The notes beneath the pieces were generated by a model. That model was not told where the DNA came from, ran no database searches, and worked only from the letters and a program-made list of their open reading frames with translations. From an uncultured Polaromonas sp. (GTDB lineage: Bacteria; Pseudomonadota; Gammaproteobacteria; Burkholderiales; Burkholderiaceae): a stretch of 22,601 bases of DNA. This document shows, piece after piece, positions 1-10,939 of this stretch. Position numbers and translations under genes: made by a program. How positions within the stretch are numbered: position 1 is the stretch's first letter; every line of letters begins with the position of its first letter. The stretch covers positions 1-22,601 of the forward strand of contig CAMLDT010000033.1 in NCBI GenBank assembly GCA_946479075.1, written 5' to 3'.

Positions 1-505
1 CCGTGTTGTACAGCGCGATCGAGATCCCCTGAGCCAGTTGAGCCGGATTGCCGCCGCCGACCCCGGCCACCCCGCCGGTGCCGGCCTGCGAGCCGAAAAT
101 CTCGATCATACCGATGACGGTGCCCAGCAAGCCCAGCAGCGGCGCGGCCGAGGCGATGGTGGCCAGTGCCGCCAGGTAGCGCTCCAGCGTGTGGGCTGCG
201 CGCCGCCCAGCGCTTTCCAGTGTGGATCGCAGGTCATCCTCGCTGATGCGCGGGTTGGTGTTGAGGGCGCGAAACCCGCTGGCAAGCACGGCGCCCAGCA
301 GGGAGTTGTGTTCCAGATGCGAGACGACGTCGGTGCCGGGCACACCTGCGCGCGAGACCGTGATGGCTTCGTCCAGCAGTTTGGGCGGGGCGATTCTTGC
401 GGTTTTCAGGCTGGCAAAGCGTTCGATCACGAGCGCCAGCGCGAGAATGGAGCAGGCAATGAGGGGCCAGATCGGCCAGCCTGCGGCTTGTATGATCGAA
501 AACAA
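1..505 (-). CDS. exbB: MotA/TolQ/ExbB proton channel family protein (partial, C-terminus outside window)
   Basis: This is the N-terminal 168 codons of an inner-membrane proton-channel subunit of the ExbB/TolQ/MotA family, which couples the proton-motive force to TonB- or Tol-type energisation. The translation begins LFSIIQAAGWPIWPLI, a hydrophobic first membrane segment. It is followed by a cytoplasmic loop and the family hallmark LATIASAAPLLGLLGTVIGM, then a Gly-rich stretch and NPAQLAQGISIALYNT, which is characteristic of ExbB. The reading frame is open to base 2 and the gene runs off the left edge. I chose the TTG at 503-505 because GGAG lies about 8-10 nt upstream and no ATG or GTG fits the N-terminal membrane helix better. 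In related bacteria this gene is followed by exbD and lpxK, which would lie beyond the edge. It is divergent from xseA. The family call is firm; ExbB rather than TolQ is inferred. Confidence 0.85.
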   Translation of the reverse strand, partial: MFSIIQAAGWPIWPLIACSILALALVIERFASLKTARIAPPKLLDEAITVSRAGVPGTDVVSHLEHNSLLGAVLASGFRALNTNPRISEDDLRSTLESAGRRAAHTLERYLAALATIASAAPLLGLLGTVIGMIEIFGSQAGTGGVAGVGGGNPAQLAQGISIALYNT

Positions 506-824
506 GGGCAAATCTCCAGGCGGATAGTTGCTGGGATTATGGCCCAGCCTGGCGCCGCTCCCGGTTTCAGCGCTGGTCTCAACGGTTTCCTTAGGCAGGG
601 TGGGGCGTGTAAGACTTAACCCACAGAACGTGTGGATAACTTTGTGAGTAAGTGGCAGGCCGCACCGCGCAAAGGCCCGCCAGGCGGCGCATGTGACAAA
701 ACGATGAAAAATTGGGCAGAAGAAAACCTTTAAAAATCAATGACTTGCATGAGTATTGGCGAAACTCCCCGGCAAATCTCCGTTTTCCCCGCATGGCGGG
801 CCGTCTCTGTGGAGTATTACCCGC
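506..824. other. Intergenic region between divergent exbB-like gene and xseA
   Basis: These 319 bases separate two divergent genes and should hold both promoters. I see a DnaA-box-like palindrome (616-639, listed separately) and an A/T-rich patch around 706-740 that could hold the xseA promoter (TTGGGC at 712-717 and A/T-rich sequence near 730-736, poorly spaced). A CATAAT hexamer read on the minus strand, about 30 bases before the exbB-like start, could be its -10. None of these promoter guesses is strong. No coding frame here looks like a protein. Confidence 0.5.
616..639. promoter_or_regulatory. DnaA-box-like inverted repeat
   Basis: Positions 631-639 read TGTGGATAA, the exact complement of the consensus DnaA box TTATCCACA. 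Five bases upstream is an imperfect mirror copy (TTAACCCACA, 616-625), so CCACA and TGTGG form an inverted repeat around GAACG. It lies between divergent genes. DnaA binding is inferred from consensus alone; one box can occur by chance. Confidence 0.4.
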
Positions 825-2150
825 ATGAATTCAGCGGGTTTGAGCATGTCTGAGCCCTTCTTTGAACCAGACCCGATGCGGGGGGCCCGGGGCGGTACAC
901 GCATCTGGCCGGTGGGTTCCCTCCTGCGGGCCATCGCAGACAGCCTGGAAGCCCGTTTCAACCCGGTGTCGGTGCGCGGCGAACTCACCGGATTTTCGCG
1001 GGCGGCCAGCGGCCACTGCTATTTTTCGCTGAAGGACGAGCAGGGGCAGATTCGCTGCGCCATGTTCCGCCGGGCCGCCGGGCTGCTGGACTTCGCGCCG
1101 CGCGACGGCTTGCTGGTGGAAGTGCGCGGCCGGCTCGGGGTGTACGAGGCGCGTGGCGAGCTGCAACTGGTCGCCGAATCGATGCAGCAGGCCGGGCAGG
1201 GCACCCTTTTTGAGCGCTTCGTCGCACTCAAAAACCGGCTGGAAGCGGAGGGGCTGTTCGACGCCGGACGCAAACGCGGCCTTCCCGCGCTGCCCCGTGC
1301 CATCGGGGTGGTGACCTCGCTGGGCGCGGCGGCCCTGCACGACGTCGTCACCGCGTTGCAGCGCCGAGCGCCCCACGTGCCGGTGGTGATTTACCCGGCC
1401 AGTGTGCAGGGCGCGCAGGCGCCCGCAGAGTTGCGCCAGGCCCTTCGCCTGGCGTGGCAGCGCGCCGAGGTGGACGTGTTGCTGCTGGTACGCGGCGGCG
1501 GGGCGATGGAAGACCTGTGGGCCTTCAATGACGAAGAACTTGCACGCCTCATCGTGGCCTCGCCGGTGCCGGTGGTCTGCGGTGTCGGCCACGAAACCGA
1601 CTTCACCATTGCAGACTTCTGTGCCGACTTGCGCGCGCCCACACCCACCGCGGCGGCCGAACTGTGTGCGCAGCCGCAAAAAGTCTGGCAGGGTGAACTC
1701 GATGACCTGCAGGACCGCTTGCGTTATGGCGTGGACAGGCAAGTGCAAGCAAACAACCAGCGCCTGGACTGGGCCTCGGCCCGTGTCAGCCGGCCTTCCC
1801 ATCTGGTGACGCGGCAACAGGCGCGGCTGGCCAGCCATGCGCAGGGCCTGCGCCACGCGCTGCAATCCGGTCTCCAGCGCGAGAAAAACAGCTTGCAGGC
1901 GCTCAAGGTGGCGTTTCCGCAAGCCCTGGATCGGGCCGTGCAGCAGCAGCAGCGCCGGCTGGAGCGGGCCCAGCTTCGGCTGGCGCCCCTGGACCCCCAT
2001 CTGGTGCTGCAGCGCGGGTATGCCTGGCTGGCCGACATGCACGGCCAGGCGATCACCCATGCCGCCGACACCGCGCCGGGCCAGGCGCTGCGGGCTACCC
2101 TTGCCGACGGCGAGGTCGATTTGACCGTTTCAGCACCGCGGCTGATTTAG
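825..2150 (+). CDS. xseA: Exodeoxyribonuclease VII large subunit
   Basis: Large catalytic subunit of exonuclease VII, a cytoplasmic nuclease that degrades single-stranded DNA from both ends together with XseB (not in this window). An N-terminal OB-fold is visible (SVRGELTGFSRAASGHCYF, then the FSLKDEQGQI region). The catalytic domain follows with AIGVVTSLGAAALHDVVTAL, the RGGGAMEDLWAFNDEELAR block and GVGHETDFTIADF. A long coiled-coil-like, Gln/Arg-rich helical region follows, and the C-terminus ends in an LQRGYAWL-type motif. The ATG at 825 has GGAG 10 nt upstream and gives 441 residues, the usual family length. A TTG at 756 would add 23 atypical residues, and the ATG at 846 lacks an obvious ribosome-binding site. 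sodB follows 79 nt downstream. Confidence 0.95.
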   Translation: MNSAGLSMSEPFFEPDPMRGARGGTRIWPVGSLLRAIADSLEARFNPVSVRGELTGFSRAASGHCYFSLKDEQGQIRCAMFRRAAGLLDFAPRDGLLVEVRGRLGVYEARGELQLVAESMQQAGQGTLFERFVALKNRLEAEGLFDAGRKRGLPALPRAIGVVTSLGAAALHDVVTALQRRAPHVPVVIYPASVQGAQAPAELRQALRLAWQRAEVDVLLLVRGGGAMEDLWAFNDEELARLIVASPVPVVCGVGHETDFTIADFCADLRAPTPTAAAELCAQPQKVWQGELDDLQDRLRYGVDRQVQANNQRLDWASARVSRPSHLVTRQQARLASHAQGLRHALQSGLQREKNSLQALKVAFPQALDRAVQQQQRRLERAQLRLAPLDPHLVLQRGYAWLADMHGQAITHAADTAPGQALRATLADGEVDLTVSAPRLI

Positions 2151-2155
2151 TTTTT

Positions 2156-2161
2156 TACAAT
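2156..2161 (+). promoter_or_regulatory. Candidate -10 element for sodB
   Basis: TACAAT lies just after the xseA stop codon and 68 bases before the sodB start. It matches TATAAT at five of six positions, but the sequence 17 bases upstream is a poor -35. The leader between it and sodB is C/A-rich. This is a weak call. Confidence 0.3.
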
Positions 2162-2229
2162 GATCCTCGACAGCTGCCTTTCAGCCACCTTTATCATCGC
2201 AACATCACAACACCTCACGAGGAACAACA

Positions 2230-2811
2230 ATGGAACACAAACTCCCCCCGCTCCCTTACCCGATCGATGCCCTGGCACCCCATTACAGCCAGGAGGCCTT
2301 TGAATACCACCACGGCAAGCATCACAAGGCTTATGTGGACAACCTGAACAATCTTCAGAAAGGCACCGAGTTCGAAGCCATGACGCTGGAGGAAATCGTC
2401 AAGAAGTCCAGCGGCGGCGTCTACAACAACGCAGCGCAGATCTGGAACCACACCTTCTTCTGGAGCTGCATGAAGCCGGCCGGCGGCGGCGAGCCTTCTG
2501 GCGCGCTGGCTGCGGCCATCAACGCGAAGTTCGGCTCCTACGCTGCCTTCAAGGAGGCCTTCGTCAAGTCCGCCGTGGGCAATTTCGGTTCTGGCTGGAC
2601 CTGGCTGGTGAAAAAGGCCGATGGCAGCGTTGACATCGTCAACACCGGCCCCGCAGGCACACCGCTGACCACGGCCGACAAGGCCTTGCTGACGGTGGAT
2701 GTGTGGGAGCACGCCTATTACATCGACTACCGCAACATGCGTCCGAAGTTTGTCGAGACCTTCCTCGACAAGCTCGCCAACTGGGACTTCGCGGCGGCCA
2801 ACTTCGCCTGA
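2230..2811 (+). CDS. sodB: Superoxide dismutase [Fe]
   Basis: Cytoplasmic superoxide dismutase converting superoxide to hydrogen peroxide and oxygen. The 193-residue length is standard for the Fe/Mn family. Metal ligands are visible: His27 in the EYHHGKHH motif, His74 in [11 protein letters not shown], and Asp157 and His161 in [13 protein letters not shown]. The AAQ-x-WNH context with Gln70 is typical of iron rather than manganese enzymes. The start is the ATG at 2230, preceded by an AGGA ribosome-binding site about 6 nt upstream. A strong terminator begins 35 nt after the stop. It lies downstream of xseA on the same strand but may have its own promoter. Confidence 0.97.
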   Translation: MEHKLPPLPYPIDALAPHYSQEAFEYHHGKHHKAYVDNLNNLQKGTEFEAMTLEEIVKKSSGGVYNNAAQIWNHTFFWSCMKPAGGGEPSGALAAAINAKFGSYAAFKEAFVKSAVGNFGSGWTWLVKKADGSVDIVNTGPAGTPLTTADKALLTVDVWEHAYYIDYRNMRPKFVETFLDKLANWDFAAANFA

Positions 2812-2845
2812 GCCGGCGCGGCGCTTGCCTGCGCCGCGAGCCTCC

Positions 2846-2876
2846 AAAAAGCCCGAAGTCTGCTTCGGGCTTTTTT
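2846..2876 (+). terminator. Intrinsic terminator after sodB
   Basis: A perfect 8-bp stem, GCCCGAAG/CTTCGGGC (2851-2858 with 2863-2870), has a TCTG loop. It is extended by A5 on the left and followed by six T residues. Its position just after sodB makes the role clear. Confidence 0.92.
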
Positions 2877-2936
2877 GTGCCTGAAAAAATAGTTCGCTGC
2901 GATCAATGAAATTTCGTATCGTGGCATCGCATTGCA

Positions 2937-2942
2937 TAAAAT
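2937..2942 (+). promoter_or_regulatory. Candidate -10 element for monomeric icd
   Basis: TAAAAT matches the -10 consensus at five of six positions and lies about 110 bases before the icd start. The -35 region is weak (TTCGTA at 18-base spacing). If used, transcription would begin near 2949, so the leader would include the hairpins at 2956-3020. Confidence 0.35.
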
Positions 2943-2955
2943 GCTTGGCAGGGCA

Positions 2956-3020
2956 GGTGCCATTCCCGCAAGGAATCAGGCACCATCCGATCATGTCCAG
3001 CCGGCCTGTGACCCAGCCGG
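2956..3020 (+). promoter_or_regulatory. Structured 5' leader of monomeric icd
   Basis: The leader contains a strong hairpin: GGTGCC-ATTCC (2956-2966), loop CGCAA, then GGAAT-CA-GGCACC (2972-2984), giving 11 base pairs with a two-base bulge. A second short hairpin, CCGGC/GCCGG (3001-3005 with 3016-3020), follows. Neither has a T-tract, so they are not intrinsic terminators. They lie 30-95 bases before the start codon, suggesting translational or mRNA-stability control. I recall a candidate RNA motif named icd-II in the literature for isocitrate dehydrogenase leaders, but I cannot verify a match here. Confidence 0.4.
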
Positions 3021-3052
3021 TGGCGTTCCCATAACAGTTCTGGAGATAAGCG

Positions 3053-5290
<2,238 letters not shown>

Positions 5291-5337
5291 AGACCCCGGC
5301 CAGGGCGACCTGCGCGGCAGGCGCTTGAACCCTTCAA

Positions 5338-5374
5338 AAAAAAGGCGATCCGCAGTATGTGGATCGCCTTTTTT
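5338..5374. terminator. Bidirectional intrinsic terminator between icd and DUF192 gene
   Basis: The arms AGGCGATCC and GGATCGCCT (inside 5338-5351 and 5361-5374) are flanked by A-runs on the left and T-runs on the right, with a 9-base loop. It lies between convergent genes and can work in both directions. Confidence 0.92.
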
Positions 5375-5408
5375 ACTTTTTTATTTGCAGGCCCCGGTTC
5401 CTGTCGCG

Positions 5409-5891
5409 TTACTTACGGCCCTCGAAGACCGGGCCGCGCAAACGGCTTCCGGGCTTGATGCCTTTCTTGGCAAACCAGCCCACATTCATCTCCAGCACGA
5501 AGCGCACCGGCTTTTCCGAGCAATGCGAGTCGGTGGTCTGCGGCTTCATGTCTGCCAGGTTCACGATGGTGCCGTCGTCGTCCACGAACGCGGCCGTCAG
5601 CGGCAGCAGCGTGTTTTTCATCCAGAAGCACTGCTGGCTGGGCTCCTCGAAAATGAAGAGCATGCCCTCGCTCTGGGGCATCTCCTTGCGGAACATCAGC
5701 CCGGTCTGCCGCTGCGCGGGCGTCAGGGCCAGCTGCACGTCGATCTGATACATGCCGGCAGACAGCATGGTGCGTTGCAGGCCCATCTGGGGCGCGTCTT
5801 GCGCCGTGGCGGTCAAGGTGCAAGCCAGCATCCCTGCAGCGAAGAAAAAGCAGCGAAGGGCGCCTGTGCGCAAAAATGTTTGAAGGGACAT
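5409..5891 (-). CDS. DUF192 family protein, exported
   Basis: A 160-residue protein of the DUF192 family, a small conserved fold of unknown function. Residues 1-30 form a signal peptide: basic N-terminus, a hydrophobic run FFFAAGMLACTLTATA, and a likely cleavage after ATA. The mature part has the family signature: V-x-L-A-x-T-x-x-x-R-x-x-G-L-M-F-R near 52-68, GMLFIFEE, and WMKNTLLPLTAAFVDDDGTIVNL. It ends in a VLEMNVGWFAKKGIKPGS segment. MLAC at residues 21-24 loosely resembles a lipobox, but a soluble periplasmic location is more likely. The gene is convergent with icd, sharing its terminator, and lies downstream of the Ala/Lys-rich gene on the same strand, separated from it by a terminator. 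The family call is firm; no biochemical role is claimed. Confidence 0.9.
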   Translation of the reverse strand: MSLQTFLRTGALRCFFFAAGMLACTLTATAQDAPQMGLQRTMLSAGMYQIDVQLALTPAQRQTGLMFRKEMPQSEGMLFIFEEPSQQCFWMKNTLLPLTAAFVDDDGTIVNLADMKPQTTDSHCSEKPVRFVLEMNVGWFAKKGIKPGSRLRGPVFEGRK

Positions 5892-5938
5892 GGAATCACC
5901 GGCGGTTGGTCAGGCGGTCAGCATAAACGAGCGCCATG

Positions 5939-5962
5939 AAAAATGCCCGCAGCGCGGGCATT
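5939..5962 (-). terminator. Intrinsic terminator after the Ala/Lys-rich gene
   Basis: Read on the minus strand, the 9-bp arms AATGCCCGC/GCGGGCATT close on a 3-base loop and are followed by a run of T. It starts 19 bases after the stop of the gene at 5982-6332 and separates it from the DUF192 gene. Confidence 0.75.
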
Positions 5963-5981
5963 GATCAAGCGGGCAGAGGGA

Positions 5982-6332
5982 TTACTTCTTGGCTTCGGCC
6001 TTGGCAGCAGCGCGTTTGGCGGCGCGGGCTTCCTTGGCTGCCTTGGCTTTGGCTGCTTTGGCTTCCTTGGCAGCTTTCGCCTTGGCGGCTTTTTCTTCTT
6101 TCATGGCCTTGGCCTTGGCTGCTTTTTCTTCCTTGGCAGCTTTGGCAGCAGCGGCTTTTTCGGCCTTGGCAGCCTTGGCGTCCATTTTGACTTCGGCTTT
6201 GGCGGCTGGCATGGCCGGCGTGGCCGCCACGGCTGGTGCCGCAGGTGCAGCGGGAGCCGCAGGCGCGGCAGCTTGTGCAAAAGCACCAGCAGCGAAAAGA
6301 CCGGCGATCAGGGCAGCGATGACTTTGTTCAT
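5982..6332 (-). CDS. Exported Ala/Lys-rich protein with 11-residue repeats
   Basis: A 116-residue protein of strongly biased composition (mostly Ala, Lys, Glu). I chose the ATG at 6332 because an AGAGGA ribosome-binding site precedes it and it begins a clean signal peptide (MNKVIAALIAGLFAAGAFA, then Q20). A Pro/Ala linker spans about 21-44. From about residue 48 a helical region of hendecads follows: 59-69, 70-80, 81-91 and 92-102 each fit the pattern K-A-A-K-A-K-A-x-K-E-x with few changes. The pattern predicts a long, highly charged single helix or coiled coil outside the cytoplasm. It resembles histone-H1-like tails and LEA-type 11-mers by composition only. It is divergent from the dimeric icd. 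I do not recognise a named family. Confidence 0.8.
   Translation of the reverse strand: MNKVIAALIAGLFAAGAFAQAAAPAAPAAPAAPAVAATPAMPAAKAEVKMDAKAAKAEKAAAAKAAKEEKAAKAKAMKEEKAAKAKAAKEAKAAKAKAAKEARAAKRAAAKAEAKK
6027..6158 (-). repeat. Four tandem 33-bp coding repeats
   Basis: These 132 bases encode four consecutive 11-residue repeats of the Ala/Lys-rich protein. Two adjacent units (residues 81-91 and 92-102) have identical amino-acid sequence, and the others differ at few positions. The DNA copies are degenerate at third positions, so this is an old expansion or one maintained by selection on the protein. Confidence 0.7.
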
Positions 6333-6363
6333 GGGGTTTCCTCTGTGATATGGGTGTAATGGT

Positions 6364-6418
6364 CCCCGGAATGTCCCGGGGCACCACCGTAACGGCAGCC
6401 GTTTGCAAACGGTTGACA
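6364..6418. promoter_or_regulatory. Palindromes in the divergent promoter region before dimeric icd
   Basis: Positions 6399-6412 form a perfect 14-bp palindrome, CCGTTTGCAAACGG. It overlaps a second dyad, AACGG-CAG-CCGTT (6391-6403). Immediately after it is TTGACA (6413-6418), a perfect -35 hexamer on the plus strand, although no convincing -10 lies 16-18 bases further. A further inverted repeat, CCCCGG-N6-CCGGGG, is at 6364-6381. The position between divergent genes, overlapping a -35, suggests an operator. The regulator is unknown. Confidence 0.45.
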
Positions 6419-6469
6419 CGCGCAGGTTCAAAAACATTTTCCAGCCCTGGCCGGCAAGGGGATTGCGAC

Positions 6470-6475
6470 TAAAAT
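6470..6475 (+). promoter_or_regulatory. Candidate -10 element for dimeric icd
   Basis: TAAAAT lies 86 bases before the start codon and matches the -10 consensus at five of six positions. The -35 at 17-base spacing is weak (CTGGCC). This resembles the TAAAAT seen before the monomeric icd gene. Confidence 0.35.
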
Positions 6476-6561
6476 TTACGGGTTATCACTGAGCTGCGCG
6501 GGGGCCGCGCCAGCTGTCCTGCCAGGCCAGGCATTCCAGCGCTTACCGGAGACATTTGCAC

Positions 6562-7815
6562 ATGTACGAGCACATCAAGGTGCCTGCCCAGGGTCAGAAA
6601 ATCACCGTCAATGCCGACAACTCACTGAATGTGCCAGACGAGCCGGTCATCCCGTTTATCGAAGGCGACGGCACCGGCGTGGACATCACGCCGGTCATGC
6701 TGAGGGTGGTCGATGCGGCGGTGGCCAAGGCTTATGGCGGCAGCAGGAAGATCCACTGGATGGAGGTGTACGCCGGGGAAAAGGCGACCAGGGTGTACGG
6801 TCCCGACGTCTGGTTGCCGGAAGAAACACTCGCTGCCGTGAAGGCGCATGTGATCTCCATCAAGGGGCCACTCACCACCCCGATCAGCGGAGGCATCCGC
6901 TCCCTGAATGTCGCCCTGCGCCAGGAACTGGACCTGTACACCTGCCTGCGCCCCATCCGCTACTTCGACGGCGTGCCATCGCCCGTGAAAGAGCCGCAGA
7001 AAACCGACATGGTGATCTTTCGCGAGAATTCGGAAGACATTTACGCCGGTATCGAGTTCGAGGCCGGCTCTGACAAGGCCAAAAAGCTCATCAAGTTTCT
7101 GCAGGACGAGATGGGCGTGCGCAAGATCCGCTTTCCCCACACGTCTGGCCTCGGCATCAAGCCGGTGTCCAGCGAGGGCACCGAGCGCCTGGTGCGCAAG
7201 GCCATCCAGTACGCCATCGACAACGACAAGCCCAGTGTGACCATCGTGCACAAGGGCAACATCATGAAGTTCACCGAGGGCGCTTTCCGCGACTGGGCTT
7301 ACGCGCTGGCCAAAAAGGAGTTCGGCGCGGTGGACATCGATGGCGGCCCCTGGATGAAGGTCCGAAACCCGAAGACCGGCAAGAGCATCACGATCAAGGA
7401 CTCGATTACCGACGCCTTTTTGCAGCAGATCCTCCTGCGCCCGGCCGAATACAGCGTGATCGCCACCCTCAACCTCAATGGTGACTACGTGTCGGATGCG
7501 CTCGCCGCCCAGGTTGGTGGTATTGGCATCGCCCCCGGCGCCAACATGAGTGACACCGTGGCCATGTTCGAGGCCACCCACGGGACTGCCCCGAAGTACG
7601 CGGGCAAGGACTACGTGAATCCCGGCTCTGAAATCCTGTCGGCCGAGATGATGCTGCGCCACATGGGGTGGACCGAAGCGGCCGACCTGATCATCGACGC
7701 CATGGAAAAGTCCATCCTGTCCAAAAAAGTCACGTATGACTTTGCCCGCCTGATGGACGGCGCGACCCAGGTCAGTTGTTCGGGCTTTGGCCAGGTGATG
7801 ATCGACCACATGTAA
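6562..7815 (+). CDS. icd: NADP-dependent isocitrate dehydrogenase, dimeric (E. coli type)
   Basis: Homodimeric isocitrate dehydrogenase of the E. coli type, converting isocitrate to 2-oxoglutarate with NADP+. At 417 residues it has the usual length. Landmarks are [18 protein letters not shown] at the N-terminus and [20 protein letters not shown], where Ser114 corresponds to the E. coli serine phosphorylated by AceK. Further landmarks are [15 protein letters not shown] with the catalytic Tyr, [14 protein letters not shown] with the catalytic Lys, [17 protein letters not shown] with metal-binding Asp residues, and [14 protein letters not shown] at the cofactor site. The ATG at 6562 is preferred over the TTG at 6556, which would lie only 4 nt from the GGAG. 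It is non-homologous in overall architecture to the monomeric enzyme at 3053-5290, so the cell probably has two routes with different regulation. Confidence 0.97.
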   Translation: MYEHIKVPAQGQKITVNADNSLNVPDEPVIPFIEGDGTGVDITPVMLRVVDAAVAKAYGGSRKIHWMEVYAGEKATRVYGPDVWLPEETLAAVKAHVISIKGPLTTPISGGIRSLNVALRQELDLYTCLRPIRYFDGVPSPVKEPQKTDMVIFRENSEDIYAGIEFEAGSDKAKKLIKFLQDEMGVRKIRFPHTSGLGIKPVSSEGTERLVRKAIQYAIDNDKPSVTIVHKGNIMKFTEGAFRDWAYALAKKEFGAVDIDGGPWMKVRNPKTGKSITIKDSITDAFLQQILLRPAEYSVIATLNLNGDYVSDALAAQVGGIGIAPGANMSDTVAMFEATHGTAPKYAGKDYVNPGSEILSAEMMLRHMGWTEAADLIIDAMEKSILSKKVTYDFARLMDGATQVSCSGFGQVMIDHM

Positions 7816-7916
7816 AGCCTGCAAGCCGCAGGCGTTTCAGGCGCCGCAAAAGACCGGAAAAAGACTGAACACAGGCCGAAAACAACCGCGGCCGGCAAGG
7901 TTCACGGCACCCCCAA

Positions 7917-7947
7917 CCGCTCCCGGCGATGGCCGGAGCGGTTTTTT
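7917..7947 (+). terminator. Intrinsic terminator after dimeric icd
   Basis: CCGCTCCCGGC pairs with GCCGGAGCGG with one bulged C around a GAT loop, followed by six T residues. It lies about 100 bases after the icd stop and before clpS. Confidence 0.85.
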
Positions 7948-8050
7948 CATGGCGCAATGAAATTCAGGAATCTTTCCTTGAATGTCGCGTTCCCGCCACC
8001 AAATTCTCCATGCAACGCACCGGGCAATTTCGCTCGCTAGAATGAATTCC

Positions 8051-8419
8051 ATGGCAACCCAACCCCCCCAGCCTCCCGTTCCGCCCAAGGCCCCCATCCT
8101 CAAGCCGGACGGCGCCAACGGAGGGGATTCGGTCGTTCTGGAGCGGCGGCCGCAGAAGACCAAGCCGCCGCAAATGTTCCAGGTGGTCCTGCTCAACGAT
8201 GATTACACCCCGATGGAATTTGTGGTCGAGGTGATCCAGGAGTTCTTCAACAAGGACAGGGAAACCGCCACACAGATCATGCTCAAGATCCATCTGGACG
8301 GAAAAGGGGTGTGCGGCGTGTTTTCCAAGGATGTCGCCACCACCAAGGTGGACCAGGTCACCGAGGCCGCCCGGAAAAACGGCCATCCGCTGCAGTGCGT
8401 CTGCGAGCCCATTGAATAA
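8051..8419 (+). CDS. clpS: ATP-dependent Clp protease adaptor ClpS
   Basis: ClpS binds the N-terminal domain of ClpA and delivers N-degron substrates to ClpAP. The core shows the family pattern: [20 protein letters not shown], the N-degron pocket region [18 protein letters not shown], and the [16 protein letters not shown] block. It ends at [11 protein letters not shown]. From the ATG at 8051 the product is 122 residues, including a flexible Pro-rich tail of about 40. No clear ribosome-binding site precedes this ATG or the in-frame ATG at 8042. The ATG at 7982 would add 23 atypical residues. The start is therefore uncertain. clpA follows 76 bases later, as is usual. Confidence 0.93.
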   Translation: MATQPPQPPVPPKAPILKPDGANGGDSVVLERRPQKTKPPQMFQVVLLNDDYTPMEFVVEVIQEFFNKDRETATQIMLKIHLDGKGVCGVFSKDVATTKVDQVTEAARKNGHPLQCVCEPIE

Positions 8420-8495
8420 TGGCAAAAACGGCCCATATCGAATTTGAGAGTCAGAGATACCGAGTCACCCCCGCTGCAAGCCGAAAGGAAACGCA

Positions 8496-10832
<2,337 letters not shown>

Positions 10833-10854
10833 GCGCGGGCGGACAAGCTCTCCG

Positions 10855-10887
10855 AAAAGGCCGTTAGCATAGCGCTGACGGCCTTTT
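10855..10887 (+). terminator. Intrinsic terminator after clpA
   Basis: The 14-bp arms AAAAGGCCGTTAGC and GCTGACGGCCTTTT contain one T-G wobble and enclose a 5-base loop, with a T-run at the end. It starts 22 bases after the clpA stop. Confidence 0.92.
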
Positions 10888-10902
10888 TCTTTGCTCCGCC
10901 GG

Positions 10903-10926
10903 CGAACCAGGTTCTGGACCGGTTCG
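10903..10926. promoter_or_regulatory. Inverted repeat just upstream of cls
   Basis: CGAACC (10903-10908) is mirrored by GGTTCG (10921-10926), and inside it CCAG-GTT-CTGG forms another dyad. It lies 14 bases before the proposed cls start. It could be an operator or an mRNA hairpin near the start codon. There is no T-tract. Confidence 0.35.
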
Positions 10927-10939
10927 CGGCATCACCCGC

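Noticed and set aside
591..794. Small minus-strand open frame in the exbB-xseA gap
   Set aside because: No ribosome-binding site or recognisable protein pattern, and it overlaps the DnaA-box palindrome and likely promoters.
756..824. N-terminal extension of xseA from a TTG codon
   Set aside because: The extra 23 residues are not OB-fold-like, there is no ribosome-binding site, and the ATG at 825 has a GGAG at good distance.
831..2060. A 409-codon open frame antisense to xseA
   Set aside because: Shadow of a well-supported gene in GC-rich DNA; similar long antisense frames lie over icd (6622-7824) and the esterase gene (15750-17117).
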